From Alsobacter sp964544365 (GTDB lineage Bacteria > Pseudomonadota > Alphaproteobacteria > Rhizobiales > Beijerinckiaceae): 7,093 nt of DNA. The position numbers and the translations under genes are program-made. The DNA lies in contig CAZJCW010000232.1 of NCBI GenBank assembly GCA_964544365.1, forward strand, positions 1-7,093, written 5' to 3'. How positions within the stretch are numbered: the stretch's first letter is position 1; every line of letters begins with the position of its first letter. Shown here piece after piece: positions 1-6,156 of the stretch. The notes under the pieces are model-generated. The model did no database searches. It had not been told where the DNA came from and saw only the letters and a list, made by a program, of their open reading frames with translations.

Positions 1-611
1 GGGTAGATGTAGGTGTTGCGGACCATGAACTCCTTGAGGATGTCGTTCTGGATGGTCCCGGAGAGCTTGTCCGGGCTCACGCCCTGCTCTTCCGCCGCGA
101 CGATGTAGAGCGCCAGGATCGGCAGGACCGCGCCGTTCATGGTCATGGACACGCTCATCTGCTCGAGCGGGATGCCCGAGAACAGCGTGCGCATGTCGTA
201 GATGGAGTCGATGGCGACGCCTGCCATGCCGACGTCGCCGGCGACGCGCGGATGGTCGCTGTCATAGCCGCGGTGGGTCGCGAGGTCGAAGGCGACCGAC
301 AGGCCCTTCTGGCCGGCGGCGAGGTTGCGGCGGTAGAAGGCGTTGGAATCCTCCGCCGTCGAGAACCCGGCGTACTGGCGCACCGTCCACGGCTGGTTGA
401 CGTACATCGTCGGGTAGGGGCCGCGCACATAGGGCGCGATGCCCGGGAAACCGTCGACGAAGTCCAGCCCCGCGCGGTCGCGCTCGTCATAGACGGGCTT
501 GACCGGGATGCCCTCCGGCGTGAGCCAGGGCTCGCTTTCGCCGGCCGGCACGGGCACCGCCGCCGGACGCAGGGGGATCGACGCGAAATCGGGGATGCGG
601 CTGGTCGTCAT
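1..611 (-). CDS. scpA: Methylmalonyl-CoA mutase large (catalytic) subunit, N-terminal 203 residues; cut by left edge
   Basis: Adenosylcobalamin-dependent cytosolic enzyme that interconverts (R)-methylmalonyl-CoA and succinyl-CoA, the final step of propionyl-CoA breakdown. The visible part is the start of the substrate-binding TIM barrel. It carries the highly conserved stretch GPYPTMYVNQPWTVRQYAGF (residues 64-83), then GLSVAFDLATHRGYDSD, GDVGMAGVAID, MSVSMTMNGAV and TIQNDILKEFMVRNTYIYP at the edge. Tyr70 in TMY is the position that separates methylmalonyl-CoA mutases (Tyr) from isobutyryl-CoA mutases (Phe), so the substrate assignment is well supported. The start at 611 follows a GGAG (619-622 on the complement) seven bases upstream. 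The mutA stop lies only 4 bases before this ATG, so the two subunits should be translationally coupled. The C-terminal cobalamin-binding domain with DxHxxG lies outside the window. The gene is also called mutB, mcmA or bhbA. Confidence 0.96.
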   Translation of the reverse strand, partial: MTTSRIPDFASIPLRPAAVPVPAGESEPWLTPEGIPVKPVYDERDRAGLDFVDGFPGIAPYVRGPYPTMYVNQPWTVRQYAGFSTAEDSNAFYRRNLAAGQKGLSVAFDLATHRGYDSDHPRVAGDVGMAGVAIDSIYDMRTLFSGIPLEQMSVSMTMNGAVLPILALYIVAAEEQGVSPDKLSGTIQNDILKEFMVRNTYIY

Positions 612-615
612 GGCC

Positions 616-2475
616 TCACTCCAGTCCCAGCGTCGCAGGGGCGCCCGTCAGCGTCGCCCGCCCGTCGCCGCCGGCGACGCCGACGCCGTCGCCCCCGGCG
701 GCCCGCCGGGCGGGCTCCATAGCGGCGGGCCGGCCCGCCAGCCACAGCCGGGCGCAGCCTGCAGCCTTCAGGGCCGTGGCGGCTCCGGCGGCCTCGACGC
801 CGTAGCGGTCATCGGACGAGCACAGGCAGGCCAGCGCCGCGCCCGACGCCCGGAAGGCCGCGACCAGGGCCGCGAGGTCCGTCGTGTCGCCCGTCATGAA
901 GCCGTCCGGCACCGGCGCGGCGAGGCCGCCTGCCTCGAACAGGTTGCGGGCGAAGGTCGCCCGGGCGGTGAAGTCGGCCACCGGTCCCAGGGTCGCCAGG
1001 AAGACGACGGGTCGCGCCGTCGCCGCGTCCGCTGCATCGCGCAGTGCCTCGAAAGGCTCGGCCAGACGCATGGGCAAGAGAGCCTCGAAGTCGCGGAAAG
1101 CAGGTTGTGGACGAGGGGGAAGCGGCGCGTCGACGGTCACCGGCGCCTCGCCGATATGAGGGAACTCGCTCGTGCCAGTCAGCGCATCCTTGCGGCGGGC
1201 CAGCGCTGCCGCGCGCTGCGTGCGGACGGCGGCGACCTTCTGCTGGAAGGCCCCGCCGGCGAGCATCCGGTGGAGCCCGCCCGCGGCCTCGGTCTCCTGC
1301 ACCAGCGACCAGGCCGCATCGGCGAGGTCTTCGGTCAGGGCCTCGATGCCGCCCGAGCCGGCGGCCGGATCGGCGACGCGGGCGAGGTTGCTCTCCTCCA
1401 GCAGCACCAGCTGCGTGTTGCGCGCGAGCCTGCGGGCGAACGCGTCCGGCAGGCCGAGTGCCTGCGTGAACGGCATGACGGACACCGCATCGGCCCCGCC
1501 GACACCGGCGGAGAACACCGCCACGGTGGCGCGAAGCAGGTTCACCCACGGATCGCGCTGCGTCGTCATGCGCCACGCCGTCTCCGCATGGACGCGGATG
1601 GGGGCGGGAGTCAGCCCGGCGGAGGCCTCGACATGCGCCCAGAGCCGCCGCAGCGCCCGCATCTTGGCGATGCCGAGGAACTGGTCGGCGTCGGCCGCCA
1701 GCCTGAACCCGATGGCGCGGCGGCCAGTCTCCGCGTCGATGCCGGCAGCCTCCATGGCGCGCCAGTAGGCGAGGGCGCTCGCCACGGCGAAGGCCAGCTC
1801 CTGCGCCTCGCTGCCGCCGGCAGCATGCACGATCCGACCGTCCGCGCTGCACACGGCCCCGGCAAAGCCCCGGTCGACGATCGAGCGCGTCAACGTCCCG
1901 AACGCGGGTGCGAGGGCCGCCCAGTCGACCGGCCCGCCGCCGAGCAGCGCCATCTGGCCGAGCGGATCGTAGCCGAACGAGATGTCGGTCGACGCCGGAT
2001 CGACCCGGTTCGCGTCGACAAGGTCCATGAGAGCCACGGCGGCTCCCTTGCAGGTCATCGACAGGTCCAGTTCGATCCGGATCCCCGCCTCGAGAACGAC
2101 GTCCCTGAACAGGGCGGCGACGGTCTCCGGCGACCCGTCGGCAAGGCCGAAGCCGTTCGCTCCGATGCTCCCAGCGAAGACGACATGCAACCCGGTGGCG
2201 CCGTTCTGGAGGTCGACGAGGGCCTGCGCGTTGGCGTCCGCCGCGGCGGGATGGTCGAGGCGGGCCAGCACGTGCCAGGGCTGGCCGGCGGCTCGGCCGA
2301 TCACCGGCCGCATCCCCTCGGCCCTGGGGTAGAGCGGCTGGATGGGGAGCCCGTCGGCCGTGACCGAGACGAGCTTGCGGTCGAACGGGGCGCCCTTCAG
2401 CACGCCGTCGACGAGCTTCAGCCACTGGTCCCGCGCCGGCTGCGGAAACTCCGACGCGAAGGAGAGGTCAGACAT
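616..2475 (-). CDS. mutA: Methylmalonyl-CoA mutase small subunit
   Basis: A 619-residue non-catalytic partner of the large subunit in the heterodimeric bacterial mutase. It begins MSDLSFASEFPQPARDQWLK. The barrel half includes AWRMTTQRDPWVNLLRATVA, GGADAVSVMPFTQALGLPD and, near residues 350-370, RNTQLVLLEESNLARVADP, all recognisable mutase-family blocks. The C-terminal part (about 487-619) has the cobalamin-domain fold outline (VVFLATLGPVADFTARATFA), but GPVADFTAR replaces the DxHxxG cobalt-ligand motif. This is what the family expects of the small subunit, which does not bind B12. The reading frame is open upstream to 2814, but that extension is low-complexity and runs into the divergent gene. 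The start at 2475 has a GGGGGA (2480-2485 on the complement) just upstream, while the alternative ATG at 2490 has none. The gene is promoter-proximal in the mutase operon. Methylmalonyl-CoA mutase chaperone and epimerase genes are not in view. Confidence 0.93.
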   Translation of the reverse strand: MSDLSFASEFPQPARDQWLKLVDGVLKGAPFDRKLVSVTADGLPIQPLYPRAEGMRPVIGRAAGQPWHVLARLDHPAAADANAQALVDLQNGATGLHVVFAGSIGANGFGLADGSPETVAALFRDVVLEAGIRIELDLSMTCKGAAVALMDLVDANRVDPASTDISFGYDPLGQMALLGGGPVDWAALAPAFGTLTRSIVDRGFAGAVCSADGRIVHAAGGSEAQELAFAVASALAYWRAMEAAGIDAETGRRAIGFRLAADADQFLGIAKMRALRRLWAHVEASAGLTPAPIRVHAETAWRMTTQRDPWVNLLRATVAVFSAGVGGADAVSVMPFTQALGLPDAFARRLARNTQLVLLEESNLARVADPAAGSGGIEALTEDLADAAWSLVQETEAAGGLHRMLAGGAFQQKVAAVRTQRAAALARRKDALTGTSEFPHIGEAPVTVDAPLPPRPQPAFRDFEALLPMRLAEPFEALRDAADAATARPVVFLATLGPVADFTARATFARNLFEAGGLAAPVPDGFMTGDTTDLAALVAAFRASGAALACLCSSDDRYGVEAAGAATALKAAGCARLWLAGRPAAMEPARRAAGGDGVGVAGGDGRATLTGAPATLGLE

Positions 2476-2507
2476 GCGATCCCCCGCCATGGGTCGAGCG
2501 TTGCGGA

Positions 2508-2529
2508 GCCCGATATTGCTCGATCGGGC
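2508..2529. promoter_or_regulatory. Inverted repeat in the mutA upstream region
   Basis: A perfect 7-base inverted repeat, GCCCGAT (2508-2514) and ATCGGGC (2523-2529), is separated by 8 bases. It lies 32-54 bases upstream of the mutA ATG. It could be a regulator site or a hairpin in the mutA mRNA leader. It has no U-tract in the mutA direction, and GC-rich DNA yields such repeats by chance, so the assignment is tentative. Confidence 0.3.
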
Positions 2530-2602
2530 CTTTCGCCCCGGGCCGGCCTCGTCGCGACACGCGCTCCAACCGTCGCGCGAACGACCCGAACCCAATCCGA
2601 CC

Positions 2603-2628
2603 ATTGCACCAAGCGGTCGAATTGCGCC
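2603..2628 (-). promoter_or_regulatory. Candidate operator: direct repeat GGYGCAAT with 18-base period
   Basis: On the minus strand, GGCGCAAT (2621-2628) and GGTGCAAT (2603-2610) are spaced so that the repeats start 18 bases apart, just under two helical turns. They sit between the divergent mutA and SH3-protein genes, about 130 bases upstream of mutA and 25-50 bases upstream of the SH3 gene. Short-chain acyl-CoA metabolism in alphaproteobacteria is often controlled by local regulators, but no specific regulator can be named from this sequence. Confidence 0.25.
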
Positions 2629-2653
2629 ACCCTCCCTTCGACGGACGGGGGCG

Positions 2654-3322
2654 ATGATGGCGGCGAGCAGTTTCGGGGACTTGAACCGGCGGGGACGCGC
2701 GCGACGCTTCACGAGGATCGGGCGCCTCGTGCCCGGCACCGTGGTCGCGCTTTCGGCGATGGTCGCGTGCGAGGCGGCCCAGGCCCAGCGCAAGCCTGCC
2801 GTTCCGCAGCGCACGCAGGGGGCGGTGGTGGCGTGCGATTTTTCCGGCTGGTCGGTCGACCGGGACTCGTTCGGCCTCGCCGTCCGCTATGAACCGAACG
2901 AAGCGAGCGCGATCCTTTCGCGCCTGCCTCCGCCGCGCGTCATCGGCGTCGACGAGGTGGCGGTGCTCGTCCGCGTGACGGGCTACAGCAGCGGCTGGTT
3001 CCGCATCGGCAGCGCCTTTTTCCCCGCCGAGGCGGACGACGCCTTCCGGCGCCAGTCGGCGACCTGGTTTCGCGGCGAGGGCTGGGTTCCCGCAGATCGG
3101 GTCAAGGCAACGCTGGCCGCGGACACTCTGCGGGCCGGGCCCCGGCCCAACGCCCGCGTCATCGCCACCCTGCGCGGGACTCGCGGCGGCTTTCCCCTGA
3201 CACCGGACAGCGTGGCGGTGAAGCGGCTGGTCTCATGCCAGGGGCAATGGGTCGAGGCCGAAACCGAATTCGGCACGGGCTGGGTCGCCCGCGTCTGCGG
3301 GCGACAGCTCGAACAGTGCTGA
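2654..3322 (+). CDS. Exported SH3-like domain protein, cysteine-containing
   Basis: A 222-residue protein of unknown specific role, probably in the cell envelope. A basic N-terminus (RRGRARRFTRIGR, residues 12-24) precedes a hydrophobic segment (LVPGTVVALSAMVACEAAQA, 25-44), which ends in a good signal peptidase I site AQA|Q. The mature part resembles bacterial SH3-like domains: a region around 60-145 ending in GWFRIGSAFFPAE...GEGWVPADRV, then a second block with TLRAGPRPNARVIATLRG and GQWVEAETEFGTGWVARVCG. The repeated G-W-V pattern at strand ends is typical of SH3_3-like folds. Four cysteines follow the cleavage site (61, 195, 215, 222), and the last residue is one of them, which would suit periplasmic disulfides. 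Two ATGs stand in tandem (2654, 2657). The GGGGG at 2647-2651 is better spaced for 2657. The frame is open back to 2342, but that part overlaps mutA antisense and looks non-coding. The gene ends convergently with the DUF4332 gene. Confidence 0.8.
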   Translation: MMAASSFGDLNRRGRARRFTRIGRLVPGTVVALSAMVACEAAQAQRKPAVPQRTQGAVVACDFSGWSVDRDSFGLAVRYEPNEASAILSRLPPPRVIGVDEVAVLVRVTGYSSGWFRIGSAFFPAEADDAFRRQSATWFRGEGWVPADRVKATLAADTLRAGPRPNARVIATLRGTRGGFPLTPDSVAVKRLVSCQGQWVEAETEFGTGWVARVCGRQLEQC

Positions 3323-3323
3323 G

Positions 3324-3352
3324 GCCCGCGCCCCGAGAACCGGGCGCGAGGC
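3324..3352. terminator. Candidate bidirectional hairpin between convergent genes
   Basis: CGCGCCC (3327-3333) pairs perfectly with GGGCGCG (3342-3348) across an 8-base loop. Three more pairs (3324-3326 with 3350-3352) extend it to 10 base pairs with one bulged A. It fills the 42-base gap between the SH3-protein stop (3322) and the DUF4332-protein stop (3365), so it could end transcription from both sides. There is no clear T-run on either strand, which makes it an imperfect intrinsic terminator. Confidence 0.5.
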
Positions 3353-3364
3353 TCGATCGCGCGA

Positions 3365-3775
3365 TCAGTAGGTGATGGCGGGAGGAAGTTCCTTCGCCAT
3401 CGCGACCCACTTCACCACGATCTTCTCGCTCGGCAGCAGCCGCACCAGCTTCTTCGTGGCGTTGGCCTCGACCATCGCCTTGGTGAGGTTGGCGGCATTG
3501 CGGTTGCGCAGTTCCTTGACCGTGTCGACCCCGGCTGCCTCGAGCAGCTCGGAATACTCCTCGCCGACGCCCTTGATGCGCATGAGGTCGGCCATGTTGG
3601 TCCACTTCAGGATCTTGCTCTCGTCGAGCCCGGTGGCCGCAGCGATCTCCTTGCGACCCTTCGGATCCTTGCCACGGACCAGCAGGTCACCGGTCTTCTT
3701 GATGCCGGCGGCCTTCAACTTTGCGGCGAAGACCGGGCCTATGCCCTCGATGCTGGCGATCGGATAAGACGACAT
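3365..3775 (-). CDS. DUF4332 helix-hairpin-helix protein
   Basis: A complete 136-residue cytosolic protein without signal peptide or membrane segment. It carries two helix-hairpin-helix-like units: IEGIGPVFAAKLKAAGI (9-25) and IKGVGEEYSELLEAAGV (67-83). Each has the GIG/GVG hairpin that contacts the DNA backbone in proteins such as RuvA and DNA polymerase beta. The order and length match the DUF4332 family, whose cellular role is not established. DNA binding is inferred from the fold only. Lysines are frequent around the hairpins and in the C-terminal part (KKLVRLLPSEKIVVKW). The start is firmly set by an AGGAGGGG (3781-3788 on the complement) 5 bases before the ATG. The next gene upstream on the same strand ends 81 bases away, so joint transcription is possible but not certain. 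Confidence 0.88.
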   Translation of the reverse strand: MSSYPIASIEGIGPVFAAKLKAAGIKKTGDLLVRGKDPKGRKEIAAATGLDESKILKWTNMADLMRIKGVGEEYSELLEAAGVDTVKELRNRNAANLTKAMVEANATKKLVRLLPSEKIVVKWVAMAKELPPAITY

Positions 3776-3780
3776 TGATA

Positions 3781-3788
3781 CCCCTCCT
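3781..3788 (-). promoter_or_regulatory. Strong Shine-Dalgarno site of the DUF4332 gene
   Basis: The minus strand reads AGGAGGGG five bases before the ATG at 3775. It is a near-perfect anti-16S match, the strongest ribosome site seen in the window, and it suggests high translation of this small protein. Confidence 0.75.
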
Positions 3789-3838
3789 GTCTGAAGGGAA
3801 TCCGCCCTTGCCGGGTCTGGATCCCCAAGTTTGCGCTC

Positions 3839-3858
3839 GACGCCCCCCTGTCGGCGTC
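3839..3858 (-). terminator. Weak hairpin at the end of the DUF2267-like gene
   Basis: GACGCC (3839-3844) and GGCGTC (3853-3858) form a 6-base perfect stem with an 8-base loop. The stem overlaps the stop codon of the upstream minus-strand gene (3857-3859). No T-run follows on the minus strand. It could attenuate read-through into the DUF4332 gene or protect an mRNA end, but may be chance. Confidence 0.25.
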
Positions 3859-4240
3859 AGACGAATTGACCGAGGCCGGGCACGGACCCGACGATCGATC
3901 CCATGACATCCTCGCCGGCCTTTTCGCGGCCATAGGCAAAGAGCTCACGTCCCAAGTCCCCCATCTGGTCCATCGACAGCCCCGCCGAGGTGAGCTGACC
4001 GGCCAGCGCCATCAGCCCTCCGCCCGGCATGAAGCCGCCGATAGCCCCCATGATCCCGCCTCCGCCGCCGGACGCCTCGCCCGCCAGCGCCTCGGCACCC
4101 GGCATCGCGGAGAACATCGTCGCGATGTCCGCGGCGGGAGCCTCCTTGGCGAGGAACGCGAGAACGATGGCGACGGCCTGTCGTGCCGTGGCTTCGTCCA
4201 GTCCGGCCTGCGCGGCGATCTTTGCGATGAGCTCGTCCAT
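3857..4240 (-). CDS. Small glycine-rich DUF2267-like protein of unknown function
   Basis: A 127-residue protein starting MDELIAKIAAQAGLDEATAR. Residues 1-35 form a probable helical pair (DELIAKIAAQAGLDEATARQ, then AVAIVLAFLAKEAP). A segment with MFSAMPGAEALAG (42-54) follows, then a glycine/methionine-rich linker (58-75, GGGGG and MPGGG), then a second helical part ending SIVGSVPGLGQFV. The MPGAEALAG and VPGLGQFV pieces resemble each other, hinting at an internal duplication around the glycine linker. The N-terminus recalls small alphaproteobacterial proteins usually labelled DUF2267. That match is from memory and moderate at best. There is no classical signal peptide. The frame is open to an ATG at 4273, but only the ATG at 4240 has a ribosome site (AGGA at 4247-4250 on the complement, 6 bases away), so 4240 is preferred. 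It lies upstream of, and in line with, the DUF4332 gene. Confidence 0.78.
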   Translation of the reverse strand: MDELIAKIAAQAGLDEATARQAVAIVLAFLAKEAPAADIATMFSAMPGAEALAGEASGGGGGIMGAIGGFMPGGGLMALAGQLTSAGLSMDQMGDLGRELFAYGREKAGEDVMGSIVGSVPGLGQFV

Positions 4241-4284
4241 GACCGATCCTGGGGATGCGCCAACGAGAGGCATTGATTAACGTC

Positions 4285-4313
4285 ATCATTCATGGGCAGA
4301 CGACGAAACTCAA
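4285..4313 (-). promoter_or_regulatory. Candidate promoter for the DUF2267-like gene
   Basis: On the minus strand, TTGAGT (4308-4313) and AATGAT (4285-4290) are separated by exactly 17 bases, with 4/6 matches to each of the -35 and -10 consensus hexamers. Transcription would begin near 4278. This leaves a leader of about 38 bases before the ATG at 4240 and disfavours the ATG at 4273. The assignment rests on the sequence pattern only. Confidence 0.35.
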
Positions 4314-4364
4314 GCTTGCAAACATTTGATTCTCGCGTTGCGTGATCGTGGCGGCGCGCCGATG

Positions 4365-4393
4365 TGGAAAGGTCACACGCCCGCGCCTATAAC
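4365..4393 (+). promoter_or_regulatory. Candidate sigma70-type promoter for the DUF853 ATPase gene
   Basis: TGGAAA (4365-4370, 4/6 to TTGACA) and TATAAC (4388-4393, 5/6 to TATAAT) have a 17-base spacer. A start of transcription near 4400 would give a leader of about 28 bases, containing the GAGGG ribosome site upstream of the ATG at 4428. Confidence 0.45.
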
Positions 4394-4427
4394 GGGTGCG
4401 ATTTGGCGGCGCAGAGGGTGATCGCAG

Positions 4428-5975
4428 ATGGCGGACGCAGGCAGCATTCTGGTCGGCAAGAGTGGCAAGCCGGAGGTGCTCAACCTCAAGCTCGCCAATC
4501 GTCACGGCCTCATCACCGGAGCCACGGGCACGGGCAAGACCGTGACCCTGCAGGTGCTGGCCGAGGGCTTCTCGGCCGCCGGGGTTCCCGTCTTCGCGGC
4601 CGACGTGAAGGGCGATCTCTCCGGCGTCGCCGCGATGGGCGAGCCGAAGGAGCACTTCGTCAAGCGCGCGAAGGACATGGGCTACGACTACAAGCCCGAC
4701 CAGTTCCCCGTGGTGTTCTGGGACCTTTTCGGCGACCAGGGCCACCAGGTGCGCACGACCGTGCTGGAAATGGGCCCGCTGCTCATGGCGCGCCTGCTGG
4801 AGCTGAACGACACGCAGGAGGGCGTGCTCAACATCGCGTTCCGGATCGCCGACGAGCAGCAACTGCCGCTCATCGACATGAAGGACCTGCGCCTGCTGCT
4901 CAACGAGCTGACCAAGCAGGACGGCCTCAAGCCGATGGCCCTGCAGTACGGCAACGTCGCCGATGCGACCGTGGGCTCGATCCTGCGCCAGCTCCTCGTG
5001 CTGGAGAACCAGGGCGCCACGAAGTTCTTCGGCGAGCCGTCGCTCGCCATATCCGACCTGATCCAGTCGGAGGACGGGCGCGGCGTCATCAACGTGCTGG
5101 CTGCCGACAAGCTGATGGGCAGCCCGCGCCTCTATGCCACCTTCCTGTTGTGGATGCTCTCCGAGCTCTTCGAGCAGCTCCCCGAAGTGGGCGATCCGGA
5201 CAAGCCGAAGCTGGTGTTCTTCTTCGACGAGGCGCACCTGCTCTTCAACAACGCGCCCAAGGCGCTTCTCGAAGCGGTCGAACAGGTGGTGCGCCTGATC
5301 CGCTCCAAGGGCGTCGGCATCTACTTCGTCACGCAGAATCCGCTCGACGTCCCGGACACGGTTCTGGCCCAGCTGGGCAACCGCGTGCAGCACGCGCTGC
5401 GCGCGTTCACGCCGCGTGACCAGAAGGCGGTGAAGGCGGCCGCCACCACCTTCCGCCAGAACCCGAAGCTGAAGACCGAGGAGGTCATCACGCAGCTCGG
5501 CGTGGGCGAGGCGCTGGTCTCCATGCTGGAGGGCAAGGGCATTCCCGAGATCGTCGAGCGCGCGCTGATCCGGCCACCGCAGGCGCGCGTCGGACCGCTG
5601 ACTCCTCAGGAGCGGCAGATGGTGATCTCGTCGAGCCCGATGCGCGGCCGCTACGAGCGGGCCATCGACGGCGAGTCGGCCTACGAGATCCTGATGCGCC
5701 GGCGGCAGCTTGCCCAGGCGGAAGCCACCAACGCCGCCCCGAAGCCCGCTCCCGGAAAGGCCGCCCCCGCGCCTCAGGAGGCGTCGGCGGGCGGCGACGA
5801 CATCTTCGGATCGATCCTCGGCAGCATCCTGGGCGGCGGCTCGGGCGGAACCCGGCGGGGGCGCATGACGGTGACGGAGCGCGTCATCAACAACGCTGCC
5901 TCCTCGGCCGCGCGCACGGTCGGCAACCAACTCGGCAGGGCAATCCTGCGCGGGGTCCTGGGCAGCCTGAAATAG
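4428..5975 (+). CDS. HerA-type DUF853 ATPase (YjgR family)
   Basis: A complete 515-residue cytosolic P-loop ATPase of the HerA/FtsK superfamily, matching the roughly 500-residue YjgR/DUF853 family. The Walker A motif GATGTGKT is at residues 31-38, and the family-typical FAADVKGDLSG follows. The Walker B strand KLVFFFDEAHLLF has Asp267 and Glu268. VTQNPLDVPDTVLAQLGNRVQHALRAFTPRD contains the conserved sensor Gln303 and, in GNRV, Arg319, a plausible arginine finger. The tail has a low-complexity Ala/Pro linker, then a glycine-rich run (DDIFGSILGSILGGGSGG), then a basic helical end. Family members are predicted DNA-translocating hexamers, but the biological role of DUF853 proteins is not settled. 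No NurA nuclease gene, the usual partner of archaeal HerA, is adjacent. The start at 4428 follows GAGGG by about 9 bases. The gene appears to be transcribed alone, divergent from the small gene at 4240. Confidence 0.93.
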   Translation: MADAGSILVGKSGKPEVLNLKLANRHGLITGATGTGKTVTLQVLAEGFSAAGVPVFAADVKGDLSGVAAMGEPKEHFVKRAKDMGYDYKPDQFPVVFWDLFGDQGHQVRTTVLEMGPLLMARLLELNDTQEGVLNIAFRIADEQQLPLIDMKDLRLLLNELTKQDGLKPMALQYGNVADATVGSILRQLLVLENQGATKFFGEPSLAISDLIQSEDGRGVINVLAADKLMGSPRLYATFLLWMLSELFEQLPEVGDPDKPKLVFFFDEAHLLFNNAPKALLEAVEQVVRLIRSKGVGIYFVTQNPLDVPDTVLAQLGNRVQHALRAFTPRDQKAVKAAATTFRQNPKLKTEEVITQLGVGEALVSMLEGKGIPEIVERALIRPPQARVGPLTPQERQMVISSSPMRGRYERAIDGESAYEILMRRRQLAQAEATNAAPKPAPGKAAPAPQEASAGGDDIFGSILGSILGGGSGGTRRGRMTVTERVINNAASSAARTVGNQLGRAILRGVLGSLK

Positions 5976-6048
5976 CAGCGCCGGGACGAGGCCGGACCGC
6001 CACGACCGATAGGGCCACGTCGCGAGGCGTGACCCGGGCCGACGGGTG

Positions 6049-6067
6049 GGCGCCGCGAAAGCGCGCC
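6049..6067 (+). terminator. GNRA-loop hairpin downstream of the DUF853 ATPase gene
   Basis: GGCG-C-CGC (6049-6056) pairs with GCG-CGCC (6061-6067) around a GAAA tetraloop, giving 7 base pairs with one bulged C. It lies about 75 bases after the ATPase stop and before the peptidase gene. No T-run follows, so it is a possible but unproven transcript end. Confidence 0.3.
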
Positions 6068-6078
6068 GTCCTGGCGTG

Positions 6079-6106
6079 TGGACAAATCGCGGGATCGGTC
6101 TAAACC
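6079..6106 (+). promoter_or_regulatory. Weak candidate promoter for the M20 peptidase gene
   Basis: TGGACA (6079-6084) matches 5/6 of the -35 consensus. The -10 side is poor: TAAACC at 6101-6106 with a 16-base spacer, or the better TCTAAA at 6099 with a spacer of only 14. The 181-base gap before the peptidase gene suggests it has its own promoter, and this is the best candidate seen there. Confidence 0.2.
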
Positions 6107-6156
6107 ACGACCTTAGAACCGCCTGCGCCGCTTAGGCCACATCCCGAGTCTCTGCC

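Noticed and set aside
809..2425. 538-residue minus-strand open frame within mutA in another phase
   Set aside because: It is an arginine-rich out-of-phase reading of mutA with no conserved motif; the mutase frame explains the region fully.
2476..2814. Extended N-terminus of MutA (start at 2814 or 2490)
   Set aside because: The added residues are low-complexity, lack similarity to the family N-terminus, and would overlap the start of the divergent SH3 gene. The ribosome site supports 2475.
499..2892. 797-residue plus-strand open frame opposite mutA
   Set aside because: It is antisense to a clear methylmalonyl-CoA mutase small subunit and also crosses into the SH3 gene. Its translation is Arg/Gly/Ala/His-rich low complexity without recognisable domains, typical of the mirror frame of a high-GC gene.
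4238..4273. Alternative start at 4273 for the DUF2267-like protein
   Set aside because: No Shine-Dalgarno sequence precedes it, and the candidate promoter would place the transcript start almost on top of it. The ATG at 4240 has AGGA at good spacing.
4328..4332. GATTC (a GANTC methylation site) in the divergent spacer
   Set aside because: A single GANTC site is expected by chance and others occur inside genes, so it does not by itself suggest cell-cycle control.
4290..5930. 546-residue minus-strand open frame opposite the DUF853 ATPase
   Set aside because: It has a composition bias (Arg, His, Leu, Gln), no domain pattern, and lies almost wholly within a gene with intact Walker motifs. High third-position GC removes stops from this antisense frame.
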